DNA of 64,000 nt. Source: Planctomycetota bacterium (GTDB lineage: Bacteria; Planctomycetota; Planctomycetia; Pirellulales; Pirellulaceae). The stretch spans positions 1 through 64,000 of the forward strand of contig JAPLNL010000098.1 in the NCBI GenBank assembly GCA_026692905.1, read 5' to 3'. Numbering within the stretch: the stretch's first letter is position 1; every line of letters begins with the position of its first letter. Position numbers and translations under genes: made by a program. Positions 15,179-24,384 of the stretch are shown in pieces. The notes under the pieces were generated by a model, which saw only the letters and a list, made by a program, of their open reading frames with translations, ran no database searches and was not told the origin of the DNA.

Positions 15179-17317
15179 TTAGTCTTTAGCATTCTTAATT
15201 AAGATATCTCGGGTTACTTCGTGAATCTTTTGCTGACGGCCAGCTAGGTCCTCTAGCTCTCCAAGCAAACTCGGGTCCCCGATTTGACCAACCGTATCAT
15301 CTGGATTGTTCGTTTGTTTTGCCAAGGCCTGGGTTCTTCGGTTGATACGGAGTTGCAAAGTCTTGAGCAATTTTAGCTCGGCAATGGAATCAACCAGTGG
15401 CTCTTCCTGTTGATTGTTTGATTGTTGTTGCTGCTGCTGATCGGGCTGCTTCTTTTTTTCCTCACGTTTCTTCTGAACTTGCTTGAGTGAATCAAGCATC
15501 TCGTCTAGTGCACCGATAATCTCATCTTCCACGGCGATGGTCGTCGCATTCACAATGGCTTCCGTCAACTTTTTGCTAACGACTTGAGCATCTAGGTTGA
15601 CTTGTTCTAACGCTTCAGGAAAAGCCGTGCTCGATCCTTCGTCTTGCAACAATAAAAGCGCTTTCTGCCCCTCCATCACGACCTTCAGCTGTTCGATGGA
15701 CAACTTATTGGCTTGAAGCTCTAAAGTTCTGTCCTTGAGATCGCCTGTTAAATTGCCAAGCTTTTCCGTTTGCTCACGTACGGCACGTTGCAAATCGAGC
15801 ATTCGCCGAAGTCGCGTTTCGACGTCGACTAGGGAACGTTCGATTTCTTCTTCCCGCAATTGTCGGAGGATTCGTTCCAATTCGTCGATGGCCTCGCGTA
15901 GTTCTCGCTCTGCTTCACGCTGCTCATCAACCGCCTCTTCCCGTTTTTCTTTCTCGAGTTTGTCTTGAGCGTTCTCCATACGCTTACGAGCCATTTCGAC
16001 CCGTTTACGAGCCTTGTCTTCTCGCGACTCAGGCTTCGGTGGCGTTTTCTTTTTCGAGGAATTATCCGACTGCGAGTCCCCTTCGCTCGGTTTGGAGTCC
16101 TTCGAATCCTGGGCCTCCTCCTTTTTCATTTCGGTGTCCTTTGAATCGGCATCTTTCGACTCCTGCGACTCAGACTCTTTTGGATTTGCGTCTTTCGGAT
16201 TTGACTTGCTGTCTTTCGGATTGGAGGGCTTATCCCCGTTCTTTTTTGGAGCTTCTTTGGGGGCACCATCCTTTGGCTCATCCTCTTTTGAATCGCCTTC
16301 TTTGGGTGGCATCTCCGAAGAATCCTTTGGCTTCGCCCCCTTTTCTTGTCCCTCTTTTTGCGGTCCGTCAGTTGGCTTTGTAGGATTGCCTTCGCCATCC
16401 TTCATCTTGCCTTCTTGAGGCTTTTCGTTTTGCTTACCGTCTTGCTCCTTGCCGTCTTGCTTGTTGCCGTCTTGCTCCTTGCCCTGTTCGCCATCTTTCA
16501 ACTCTTTGTCTTTTTCGGCATCAATGTTGGTTTCTTGTTCGGACTTTTCCTCCTTACCGTCGTTGAGATCTTTGGCGACTTTTTCGAGCTGCTCCTTGAT
16601 GTCTTTTTGATCTCCGGCAGCTTGCTTGAGTTCTTGCCCTGACTCTGTTCTGGCTGTCTGTCCGCGTTGTATTTGTTCGAGGCGTCGAATTTCTTGCTGG
16701 ATCTCTTGAATCCTCGCCCGTTCGTCGCGAAGTCGGGTAGACCGGTTTTCACTTTGCAAGAGCTCTAGTAATTTCATGAGATTCTCTCGACCTGCTTCTT
16801 GCTCTTGTATTGCTCGGGTGAATTGCCCCTGAGAAAGCAGATCTCCGGCCACGCTCAATCGCTGCTGCGTAGCGAGTTGTTTGCTCATCTTCGCCGCTTG
16901 CATCAGCAATCCAGCCCGCGTTGGATTGGCAGCTGCCTCCAACTCGCTCATGCGGATAAAGAGTTCTTCTAGTTTTCCGAATCGTTGTGCAAGTTGCTTC
17001 TGCTGTTGCTCGAGCTCTTTGACCCGTTCGGCCGTCGGCTTTTTCTCTTGTGCGGATGCCGTAGGGGAGCAAAAGCCGAAAGTGAGCATTGCAAACATGA
17101 AGCCATAGCACGACGCGCGAGCTAGTGAATCGACACTCCGAAAAACATAGCACGACGCGCAAGCTAGTGAATCGACACTGCGAAAAACATAGCACGACGC
17201 GCAAGCTAGTGAATTCATTATATAGATCACTAGCTTCCGCTTCGTGCTACCAAGCCTCGTGCCACCAAGCCTCGTTGTTGATAGATCAAAGAACTTGGAT
17301 GTGTTTCGAGTGTTCAT
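15179..17317 (-). CDS. Highly charged coiled-coil protein, partner of the DUF4175-like protein
   Basis: A 712-residue protein of unknown function. Residues about 72-90 (FMFAMLTFGFCSPTASAQ) look like the end of a signal peptide. Then come a coiled-coil stretch, a roughly 170-residue Lys/Glu/Asp/Gly/Pro-rich low-complexity region (KDGEQGKEQDG type), a long heptad region rich in Arg and Glu, and a Gln-rich linker before a final helical domain. The ATG at 17317 overlaps the upstream stop (ATGA). The first 70 residues contain the translation of family A repeats (two copies of SLACASCYVFRSVD plus a third degenerate one), apparently inserted in frame. It is probably envelope-associated and works with the preceding membrane protein. 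Confidence 0.75.
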   Translation of the reverse strand: MNTRNTSKFFDLSTTRLGGTRLGSTKRKLVIYIMNSLACASCYVFRSVDSLACASCYVFRSVDSLARASCYGFMFAMLTFGFCSPTASAQEKKPTAERVKELEQQQKQLAQRFGKLEELFIRMSELEAAANPTRAGLLMQAAKMSKQLATQQRLSVAGDLLSQGQFTRAIQEQEAGRENLMKLLELLQSENRSTRLRDERARIQEIQQEIRRLEQIQRGQTARTESGQELKQAAGDQKDIKEQLEKVAKDLNDGKEEKSEQETNIDAEKDKELKDGEQGKEQDGNKQDGKEQDGKQNEKPQEGKMKDGEGNPTKPTDGPQKEGQEKGAKPKDSSEMPPKEGDSKEDEPKDGAPKEAPKKNGDKPSNPKDSKSNPKDANPKESESQESKDADSKDTEMKKEEAQDSKDSKPSEGDSQSDNSSKKKTPPKPESREDKARKRVEMARKRMENAQDKLEKEKREEAVDEQREAERELREAIDELERILRQLREEEIERSLVDVETRLRRMLDLQRAVREQTEKLGNLTGDLKDRTLELQANKLSIEQLKVVMEGQKALLLLQDEGSSTAFPEALEQVNLDAQVVSKKLTEAIVNATTIAVEDEIIGALDEMLDSLKQVQKKREEKKKQPDQQQQQQSNNQQEEPLVDSIAELKLLKTLQLRINRRTQALAKQTNNPDDTVGQIGDPSLLGELEDLAGRQQKIHEVTRDILIKNAKD
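17104..17250. repeat. Family A cluster inside the 5' end of a gene
   Basis: Two direct 42-bp copies (17104-17145 and 17146-17187), each an arm CATAGCACGACGCGC-AAGCTAG followed by TGAATCGACACT-CGAAAAA, then a third arm facing an inverted arm (GATCACTAGCTTCCGCTTCG, to 17250). The 42-bp period equals 14 codons, so the copies read through in frame as 14-residue repeats in the charged protein. Confidence 0.9.
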
Positions 17318-19731
17318 GGCAAATCCAAAAGTTGTTTTTTCTGTTCCTGCTTGGTTTTTTCCAAAACCTTACCCTGCTCGTCGATGATTCCGCGGACCAT
17401 ATCTAAGACCTCGTTGAAATCCTGGATATTGATCATGTCGCTGAGTATCTCTGTTAATGCGACGATGATTTGATTGCTCTTTTCGATTGCGTTTGGCAGC
17501 AACTCATCCGCTTTGGAATCCGCCTTGATGGACTTGGAAAAGCTCTTTTCGATTTCACGGACATCCTTAGCCATTGGCACCCAGGATTGGTCAAGCACAA
17601 CTAACAATGGCTTTCGAATTTTGTCTTCAAGTCTAGTTCGCCTATCGACGCTGTCGATTCGGTTATTGATCAACTCTTGGTTGATTTGAGTGATCTCGCG
17701 TTCGACGCCCCTAAGCTCACCTTCTGATTTTGTCATTTGTGATTCGGCTTGCTGAGAACGGAGCATTTGCATCCGTTCACGCCTAGCAGGTGAGTTTTCC
17801 TCAGTGTCCGCGGCAATTTCGTCCAATGGCTTATCCGCAACCGCATCGGTCTGGGAGCCCGTTGCTGCGTGAGCAATTGCAAGAACCTTGGCTGCCTTTT
17901 GCATGTTTACCAAAAGGTCCCTCATCTGTGACAGCTCACCAATAATCTGCTCCAGTCGCGCTCGCATGGCAAGCTCGCGGCGTTCCAGCAGAATCAAAAG
18001 TTGCTCCGGTGTGACAACACTCAGTTGAATAGGGCTTGCACGGCCGATATGCGGTTCATCACGAAGATTCAAGTAATCCTCTGCGGCAACGGTCAGCCCG
18101 AGCGTCGAACCTACTTTGGTAACGAGCTGCCCCGCGTCACGCATGGCTTTGAGATCAAGCTGATTGGTTGCCTTGCCATCCGGTTGAACCGCAAGCGGCG
18201 TTTTAAGCAGCGAATTGGCGTCTAGAACGGTTTCGACCCAAGCACCTTTCACGTCGTAATCGTCCTTGATCTTGCCAGCGATCGGCAGCATGGCATTTTC
18301 CGTAATGGAGGTACCGATTCCTTGTAGGGTCAAGTCGACTTGCGGTGGTTGGTCCGTGATCGCCGAAATGACGAATTGTTGAACGCGACTCGAACAGATT
18401 CCGTCGGTATCCCATAATCGCAATTCGATCAGAAGATTGCCGTCCAAAACCCCAAGCTGCATTTGAAATTCAGATTGATCGTCCTGGATTGCCAGGGACT
18501 GTTCAGGTAACAAAGCTTTGTCAACTGCTTCTCCTGCTCGAACAAGAACAAAGTCACATTTTTCGACCGGCTTGTTCGTTTGCATCTGCAAGTTCAATTG
18601 GCTCCCCTGCGGCAATCGCATGCCCGTTCGATAGGGAATCGTTTCGTTCCCCCAAGTCGTGGTTGTCGAACGTTGCAAATACTCAGGATAAGTGACGTTG
18701 ATTTGCAATTGGGTAACCTGTGGCGCCTCGACGCTGTTGAGCTGCAAATTCGAAATCCGTGCATCGCCACCAGCGACACTTAGCCACAGCGATTCATTAA
18801 CAGACTCGAGCGGCGGGCCATCTAACGCGAACGATTGCTGGGACTTGTCCGCGGTCAACCGACGCATATTGGCTCTGCCTCGATTGCCATCAACATCTCG
18901 GTAGTAGACGGTGCATACTTCTGGCACGATCTTGCCCGAGAGTTTGGCCCAGGTTTTAAGCTGGCACGCTTGCCCTTTGGGTACCGACGCAACGCCATCT
19001 CGAAACGGGACAAGATAGCGTTGCCGATTATTGCGTCCGGCGAATGTGGGCACATCCATTTCGATGCCATCGACTCCAAGTTCCGTCAAACGCGGCCAAG
19101 GCACGTCGGACAAAGCGAAAAAACGTTTGCCCCAATGCAATGTCCAGTCGGGTTGAAGGAGAGCAAAAACGCAGCTCGATCCGAGCAAGATGCCAAGAGC
19201 GACCAATTGCATCTGCAGTGGTCGAAATCTTACCAACTCATTGACCTCAACCTTCTCAATCAATTGCGATGCCTTTACGCGAGCGAGCTCCAAGAATCCG
19301 GAACGCTGCGGGTGCTCCTCAATCGAGGTATCGATCATGCTGGTTGGGTTTGCTGCCTGCACTGTGGTAATTAGCGAACTTTGGAACTCAGGATGTCGAT
19401 TCTCGATAAGCAACGCGAGCGACGAATCGCTCCAGCGAACTTTCCAGCGATGCCAAAGAAACCGATAGATCAGGTAAACGGAGACCGAGACGAGAAGAAT
19501 CAACATGACGATTCGGACGGCTCGCGGCGATTCCGCCGCTCCAAATTTGGGAGGCAAATAATCCAACAACCCGAATGTCCAAAACGCGGCGAGCAGCCAA
19601 ATCGCTAAGATAATAAGTGACTGGCTTACCACGAAACGTGAAATGAGACCACGAAGATCGACCAGTTTCTGGCCAATCGACTGGGGAACGGAATACGCCG
19701 ATTTCTGTTTGGAAGGGAGAACGCTTTGCAT
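17314..19731 (-). CDS. DUF4175-like large membrane protein
   Basis: An 805-residue protein. Two membrane segments lie near residues 35-55 and 65-85 (SLIILAIWLLAAFWTFGLLD; VMLILLVSVSVYLIYRF), followed by a third near 180 (QLVALGILLGSSCVFALL). The HPEFQSSLITTVQ motif precedes a long extracytoplasmic beta-rich region and a C-terminal coiled coil. The arrangement matches the planctomycete DUF4175 proteins usually next to a charged coiled-coil protein and near BatA/MoxR-type genes. Function unknown; a surface or envelope assembly role is a guess. Start uncertain: ATG at 19731 or TTG at 19827, which adds 32 residues. Four-base overlap with the next gene. Confidence 0.78.
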   Translation of the reverse strand: MQSVLPSKQKSAYSVPQSIGQKLVDLRGLISRFVVSQSLIILAIWLLAAFWTFGLLDYLPPKFGAAESPRAVRIVMLILLVSVSVYLIYRFLWHRWKVRWSDSSLALLIENRHPEFQSSLITTVQAANPTSMIDTSIEEHPQRSGFLELARVKASQLIEKVEVNELVRFRPLQMQLVALGILLGSSCVFALLQPDWTLHWGKRFFALSDVPWPRLTELGVDGIEMDVPTFAGRNNRQRYLVPFRDGVASVPKGQACQLKTWAKLSGKIVPEVCTVYYRDVDGNRGRANMRRLTADKSQQSFALDGPPLESVNESLWLSVAGGDARISNLQLNSVEAPQVTQLQINVTYPEYLQRSTTTTWGNETIPYRTGMRLPQGSQLNLQMQTNKPVEKCDFVLVRAGEAVDKALLPEQSLAIQDDQSEFQMQLGVLDGNLLIELRLWDTDGICSSRVQQFVISAITDQPPQVDLTLQGIGTSITENAMLPIAGKIKDDYDVKGAWVETVLDANSLLKTPLAVQPDGKATNQLDLKAMRDAGQLVTKVGSTLGLTVAAEDYLNLRDEPHIGRASPIQLSVVTPEQLLILLERRELAMRARLEQIIGELSQMRDLLVNMQKAAKVLAIAHAATGSQTDAVADKPLDEIAADTEENSPARRERMQMLRSQQAESQMTKSEGELRGVEREITQINQELINNRIDSVDRRTRLEDKIRKPLLVVLDQSWVPMAKDVREIEKSFSKSIKADSKADELLPNAIEKSNQIIVALTEILSDMINIQDFNEVLDMVRGIIDEQGKVLEKTKQEQKKQLLDLP

Positions 19732-19850
19732 TCCTCTATTTGTAGCAGATTCCGCCCCCAAACGGTTAGTGGAGTTCCCCACACTTTGAGCAGTCTCGAG
19801 TACAATCGGAGTTTGCGGAGATTGCAAATCCCAACTTTTGTTTAACAGCC

Positions 19851-19892
19851 AGCCGAAGGCGTACTGTCACGGCGCAGAGTACCCCTTCGGCT
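19851..19892. repeat. Hairpin repeat (AGCCGAAGG / CCTTCGGCT)
   Basis: AGCCGAAGG with inner GTACT pairs with AGTAC and CCTTCGGCT. A related but diverged hairpin containing CGTACT/AGTACG lies at about 37441-37494 downstream of another gene start, so this may be a further dispersed family. Confidence 0.6.
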
Positions 19893-19925
19893 AACGGTTG
19901 AGCCGAGCGGCAGGCGGAAAACGAC

Positions 19926-19981
19926 CGTAGCTGGCTTCGCCAGAATTCAATACGTTCTGAATTCTGGCGAATCCAGCTACG
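19926..19981. repeat. Family B palindrome
   Basis: A 24-base arm (CGTAGCTGG, one mismatch, TTCGCCAGAATTCA) pairs with its complement across an 8-base loop. Its outer motif GAATCCAGCTACG also appears, slightly altered, at 54-67 and in the short palindrome at 22483-22505. It lies between the divergently transcribed DUF4175-like and ThuA genes, within 80 bases of the ThuA start. Confidence 0.85.
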
Positions 19982-20060
19982 AATCGTGGTATGTTCTCTC
20001 CCGCTGCTCGCCTACCCCGCCACTTCCTTTCCCACCCTCCTCAGCCAAAACAGACTCTCC

Positions 20061-20852
20061 ATGAGCACTATCTATTGCCGGTTTAAATTCATTTTCAGCT
20101 CCACCCTTCTGATTTTGCTCGCTTGCAACTTTTCCTCAGCGCAGCAACCAGTAGCGTCCACCAACTCCACACCTGCCAAGAAGAACCTGTCGGTGCTGCT
20201 GGTAACGGGTGGTTGCTGCCACGATTACGAATTCCAAGCCAAAGCAATGCAACTGGCGGCGCAGCAAAAAGGTATCCCAATCGACTGGACAATCGTCAAC
20301 CAAGGGGGCAAAGGGACCAAGGCCATGATCGACCTTTACAAAAACCCGAAGTGGTTCGAAGGATTTGACGTCGTCATCCATAACGAATGCTTCGCGGACA
20401 CGGACGACGAGGCCTATATTCGCAGCATCACAAAACCACACTTCGACGGGGTAAATGCCGTCGTCATCCACTGTGCGATGCACACTTACCGCTCGGCCAA
20501 AATAGATGATTGGAGAGAATTCCTTGGTGTCACAAGCCGCAAACACGACCACCAAGCCCGCTACCCCGTGACCGTTACGAAAGGAGATCATCCGATCATG
20601 AAGTCCGTCCCTAAAGGCTACACTTCCGCCATGGACGAACTCTATATCATCGAAAAGGTCTGGCCCAATACCACGGTTCTCGCTACGTCGAAAAGCGATG
20701 TGGATAAGAACGACCATGCCGTTTTCTGGACAAACCAATATGGCAAAGGACGTGTTTTCGGAACGACTTACGGGCACTCCAACGATACCTTTTCCGACAA
20801 GGTCTTCTTGGAAACCCTCGTCAACGGAATCATGTGGGCAGCCGGAAAATAG
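20061..20852 (+). CDS. Exported ThuA-domain protein
   Basis: A 263-residue ThuA (trehalose-utilisation-like) protein with a class-I-glutamine-amidotransferase-like fold. A signal sequence at 1-28 contains LLAC, a possible lipobox, although cleavage after SSA is equally plausible. Domain landmarks are VLLVTGGCCHDYEFQA, VVIHNECFAD, NAVVIHCAMHTYR, DHPIMKSVP, DELYIIEKVWP, FWTNQYGKGRVFGTTYGHSNDTF. In planctomycetes such proteins are thought to take part in polysaccharide use; the reaction is not established. The ATG at 20061 gives the signal peptide; the frame continues open upstream. The DUF1501 gene follows 62 bases on, probably co-transcribed. Confidence 0.88.
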   Translation: MSTIYCRFKFIFSSTLLILLACNFSSAQQPVASTNSTPAKKNLSVLLVTGGCCHDYEFQAKAMQLAAQQKGIPIDWTIVNQGGKGTKAMIDLYKNPKWFEGFDVVIHNECFADTDDEAYIRSITKPHFDGVNAVVIHCAMHTYRSAKIDDWREFLGVTSRKHDHQARYPVTVTKGDHPIMKSVPKGYTSAMDELYIIEKVWPNTTVLATSKSDVDKNDHAVFWTNQYGKGRVFGTTYGHSNDTFSDKVFLETLVNGIMWAAGK

Positions 20853-20914
20853 TTGATTTGGCTTCTGACATATTCCTCCTGCATTATCGTGTGTCTTTCC
20901 GAAAGTAACTCTCC

Positions 20915-22363
20915 ATGCTTTCATTCAATCACTGTCGAAAAGGCCCGCTCGGCGCACCCTCTCTTGGAGCGACCCTGTGCGATGGGCTATCACGTCGTGA
21001 ATGGCTCCGCATCGGTGGCTTAAGTGCACTGGGCATTGGTCTCCCTGAGCTCATGCAAGCTCGAGCAAATGCCGCTTCGCCGGTACTTTCAGCTACGGCA
21101 TCAGGCTCGTTTGGCAAAGCCAAAGCGTGCATCGTCTTGTTTATGCTCGGCGGGCCACCTCAGCACGAGACATGGGACCCAAAGCCGGATGCACCCAATG
21201 AAATACGCGGCGATCTGGGTACGATTGCGACAGCCACTCCAGGCTTGCATATAGGCGAACTGATGCCTCGGACGGCAAAACGGACCGATCGAATCGCCGT
21301 GTTACGAGCCATGGCGACAGATGACAATGCACACTCCTCCAGTGGCTATTGGATGCTCACTGGCTATCCCCACACTCCCAAGAACAGCGAGAATGCATTG
21401 CCTGGCGCGCCCAACGATTGGCCGAGTATCGCATCGGTTGTTCGCCATCTAAAAGGGGATGCAACGAGCTTGCCCGGTTCCGTTCGATTGCCCGAGGAGA
21501 TATGGAACACTGGTCGAATCGTGTGGCCGGGACAGGACGCGGGCTGGCTCGGCGATCATGCCGATCCTTGGCTCATCGATTGCGAACCGCATAAGAAAGA
21601 CTTCCGCGTTCCGACCATCTCTTTGCCAGCCGATATTTCGACAGACCGACTCCTGGCGAGACGAACTCTTCAAGAAACCATGAACCGTAGCTTGGACGCA
21701 TTGCATAGCACCAACTCAGCCCAACGCTGGGCGGTCTGGCAAAACAAAGCCATCGATTTGCTGAGAACCAACACGGCGCAAAGGGCATTTGCCATCGAAC
21801 AGGAATCGGATGCAACTCGCGAACGCTACGGCTCCAATCGGTTCGGCCAAAGTGTGCTGCTCGCTCGGCGTCTCGTGGAGTCAGGTGTGTCCCTGGTGCA
21901 AGTCAACTGGACGCGAGGTGACAACGATGACAACGTCGCCCCAGCGTGGGACACGCATGCCAAGAATTCCGAGCGACTCAAGAATGCTCTGATGCCGCCG
22001 ATGGACCAAGCTTACTCAGCTTTGCTGGAGGATTTGGAACAGCGGGGACTGCTGGACGAGACTCTGGTCGTTTGGATGGGCGAGTTTGGTCGCTCCCCAA
22101 AGATCAATCCAAGCGGAGGGCGGGACCATTGGGGCCATGTTTTCTCAGCAGCCTTGGCAGGTGGTGGCGTACAAGGTGGCGCGGTACACGGTCGTTCGGA
22201 CCGCCAAGGTGGTTTTCCTATCGAAGGTCGAGTGGAACCTCAAGATCTCTCGGCAACCATTTTTCATTGCCTCGGGTTCGCACCTGAGACCGAGTTGCGG
22301 GACCGATTCAACCGTCCACTCGCGATCAGCAAAGGTCATCCGATCATGCCGATATTGACGTAA
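20915..22363 (+). CDS. Tat-exported DUF1501 protein
   Basis: A 482-residue member of the DUF1501 family, abundant in planctomycetes and related to sulfatase/alkaline-phosphatase-fold proteins. A twin-arginine motif SRREWLRIGG (about 26-35) precedes the hydrophobic stretch of the signal. Landmarks are LFMLGGPPQHETWDPKPDAP, RTAKRTDRIAVLRAMATDD-AHSSSGYWMLTG, a WDTHAKN motif, VVWMGEFGRSPKIN and GRDHWGHVFSAALAGGG. The Asp and His residues in these motifs are those of the metal site expected for the fold. Activity is unknown. It follows ThuA on the same strand. Confidence 0.92.
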   Translation: MLSFNHCRKGPLGAPSLGATLCDGLSRREWLRIGGLSALGIGLPELMQARANAASPVLSATASGSFGKAKACIVLFMLGGPPQHETWDPKPDAPNEIRGDLGTIATATPGLHIGELMPRTAKRTDRIAVLRAMATDDNAHSSSGYWMLTGYPHTPKNSENALPGAPNDWPSIASVVRHLKGDATSLPGSVRLPEEIWNTGRIVWPGQDAGWLGDHADPWLIDCEPHKKDFRVPTISLPADISTDRLLARRTLQETMNRSLDALHSTNSAQRWAVWQNKAIDLLRTNTAQRAFAIEQESDATRERYGSNRFGQSVLLARRLVESGVSLVQVNWTRGDNDDNVAPAWDTHAKNSERLKNALMPPMDQAYSALLEDLEQRGLLDETLVVWMGEFGRSPKINPSGGRDHWGHVFSAALAGGGVQGGAVHGRSDRQGGFPIEGRVEPQDLSATIFHCLGFAPETELRDRFNRPLAISKGHPIMPILT

Positions 22364-22482
22364 GGCAACGCGGCATTGGCGTTCGTTCTGGTATGCAATC
22401 GCAATTGTCGTGCTCGCAGCCAAAGCTTCCCGAGAAAGAGTAAGCTAACTTTCAATCACCCGAAAGACCGAACCAAGAGGCG

Positions 22483-22505
22483 AGCTGGATTCTCACAAAT
22501 CCAGC
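22483..22505. repeat. Short family-B-like palindrome
   Basis: AGCTGGATT and AATCCAGCT flank a five-base loop. It shares the TCCAGCTGCGG edge with the motif at the window start. It lies between the convergent DUF1501 and aminotransferase genes. Confidence 0.65.
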
Positions 22506-22532
22506 TGCGGTCGTTATCCTTCCAACGCTGGC

Positions 22533-23672
22533 CTAACTGCGGGCCAATTTCCTCAGAACTTCGATTCCTCGGTCGAGCGTTGCGTCAGGTGCGGCGAACG
22601 AAATCCGGAAGTGCGTGTCGCGGGCCGAAAAGATGTTACCCGGAATGATCAACAGTTCATGCTCGATCGCTCGGCGAACAAAATCATCACCTGTTCCCTT
22701 GGGGATCTTGGGGAAAACATAAAACGCACCGCCTGGTTCCGTAAACTCATAATAGTCTCGAAGGCCAGCGACGATTCGATCCCGCTTTCCTGCGTAGTCT
22801 TGGTAGTATTGGCTCATATCATGATCCATGGCCGCCAAAGCACCCCATTGCATCGGCGTCGGTGCGCAAACGAATGAATACTGTTGGAGCTTGATCATTG
22901 TCTGGATGACTTCACTCGGGCCATGCACATACCCCAATCGCCAACCAGTCATGGCATGACTCTTTGAAAACCCGTCGATGACGATGGTGTTCGGATTGAA
23001 TTCGGCTGGCGAACGCATGGGGCCATCGAAGTGAAATCCGCTGTAGATTTCGTCGGAGATCAAAGCGATACTCTTCTCGGCACAGAGCGTAGCCAACCCC
23101 TGAATCTCTTCCAAGGTCGCAGTAACTCCAGTCGGGTTCCCCGGACTGTTGAACAGAATCATTTTGGTCTTGGGAGTAATCGCATCTCGAACTTTGTTCA
23201 TGTCGATTCGGAAGTCCGGATACGTATCAATCAGGACAGGCACACCACCGACCAATTGAATCAGCGGAACGTACATGACAAAGTACGGGTCGAACACAAT
23301 AACTTCATCGCCAGGATCGACCATCGATAGCATGGACAAAACCAAACCGCCGCTTGTGCCAGAGCTGATAAAAACTTTGCGATCAGGATGTTGGTATATG
23401 CGATCAATGTCCGATTGGAGTCGTTCCCGTAACGGCCCGATGCCTTGCGTGGGAGCATAAGCGTTTTTACCTTGATCAATGGCCTCGATGCAGGCTTTTT
23501 TGATGGGAGCTGGAACGTCGAAATCCGGTTGTCCGATGGAGAGATTGATTGGGTTTTTAAGCGAAGCCGCCAATTCGAAGACTTTTCGGATCCCACTGGA
23601 ATCAAAGGCTAAGGTCCGCTTTGCGATCCACGATGGCTGCATTTTTGGCGACGTATTCGAGTTTGCGTTCAT
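22533..23672 (-). CDS. Class I/II pyridoxal-phosphate aminotransferase
   Basis: A 379-residue fold-type I aminotransferase of the aspartate aminotransferase group. The N-terminal NLSIGQPDFDVP, FNSPGNPTGVT, LISDEIYSGF and PLP-lysine motif IDGFSKSHAMTGWRLGY are intact, with the C-terminal substrate-carboxylate Arg in HFRISFAAPD. The substrate is probably aspartate or an aromatic or similar amino acid; the sequence alone does not decide. Monocistronic; the ATG at 23672 sits in the middle of a 250-bp gap to the sigma fragment. Confidence 0.92.
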   Translation of the reverse strand: MNANSNTSPKMQPSWIAKRTLAFDSSGIRKVFELAASLKNPINLSIGQPDFDVPAPIKKACIEAIDQGKNAYAPTQGIGPLRERLQSDIDRIYQHPDRKVFISSGTSGGLVLSMLSMVDPGDEVIVFDPYFVMYVPLIQLVGGVPVLIDTYPDFRIDMNKVRDAITPKTKMILFNSPGNPTGVTATLEEIQGLATLCAEKSIALISDEIYSGFHFDGPMRSPAEFNPNTIVIDGFSKSHAMTGWRLGYVHGPSEVIQTMIKLQQYSFVCAPTPMQWGALAAMDHDMSQYYQDYAGKRDRIVAGLRDYYEFTEPGGAFYVFPKIPKGTGDDFVRRAIEHELLIIPGNIFSARDTHFRISFAAPDATLDRGIEVLRKLARS

Positions 23673-23922
23673 GAAACAGGATGGTTCGGGGAAATCTGGC
23701 GACGAATGACAAGCTTAATATACGGGACTTCTCAGTGAACACCAACCGGAAGTAGAGACGACGGGACGATTGCCAAATGGCAATCCTTTTGTTATCGGAA
23801 CGGCGCAAGCCGTCCGGTGCGTTTTCGCACGCTACCTTCGCGCAGCGAAGGGCGACATTGTCGCTCGTCGCTCCGCGACGATTGCGTGCCTTCCTAGATC
23901 GATTTCCAATATGTTTTGATTT
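23673..23922. other. Gap with nested small hairpins next to the sigma-factor fragment
   Basis: No gene seen. Between about 23800 and 23900 are consecutive short palindromes (TTCGCGCAGCGAA, CGTCGCTCCGCGACG and similar), resembling an intergenic repeat cluster at the broken end of the sigma gene. Confidence 0.45.
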
Positions 23923-24384
23923 CTACTTTTGCCCAAAAGACTTTTGTCGACGCGTCAAGAAAGCGCTAAGGCTTCGGCTTATCAACGGCTTTTTCGGCTT
24001 CAGGCTTGAGTGGGATTCAAGTGCAACCTTCAAATTGGCTTTCCTTCGCAAGCTCCGAAGACGTTTGGATGTGCGAAATGCAACTCCATAAAGCCACGCA
24101 CCCAAAGACTCTGGGTTGCGAATTTTCTTGACGGAGAGAACTAAGACTAGAAAGGTAGCTTGAAACGCATCCTCGGCATCTTGTCGGTTGGAAATCAATC
24201 GTCGAATGACCGACGATACCAAAGGCGAATGACGACGGATGATTTCTGTAAGCGCTGGCTGAGACCGCGAACAACAATAAATTTCTAAAAGCTCAGAGTC
24301 GGTGACCGAAGAGTGCTGCAAACTCAACTCCGACCATTCCCAAATAGGCCCAACTGGCTTTACCTCTTCGACAGAATAATTCAT
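23923..24384 (-). pseudogene. ECF sigma factor lacking region 4
   Basis: A 153-residue frame matching the N-terminal half of planctomycete ECF sigma factors: LEIYCCSRSQPALTEIIRRHSPLV, SVIRRLISNRQDAEDAFQATFLVL (region 2, about 45-80) and LGAWLYGVAFRTSKRLRSLRR. After about residue 115 the sequence becomes Lys/Ser-rich and stops, and no region 4 (-35 recognition) follows in any frame I could see. It is therefore probably a truncated remnant, although a region-2-only regulator cannot be excluded. Palindromic repeats lie just beyond the break. Confidence 0.65.

Noticed and set aside
14801-15189. Short open frames in the 582-bp gap
   Set aside because: They run through palindromic repeats and have no ribosome binding site or domain.
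16014-16418. 134-codon plus-strand open frame inside the charged protein gene
   Set aside because: Phe/Ser-rich composition results from reading the Lys/Glu/Asp-rich gene backwards.
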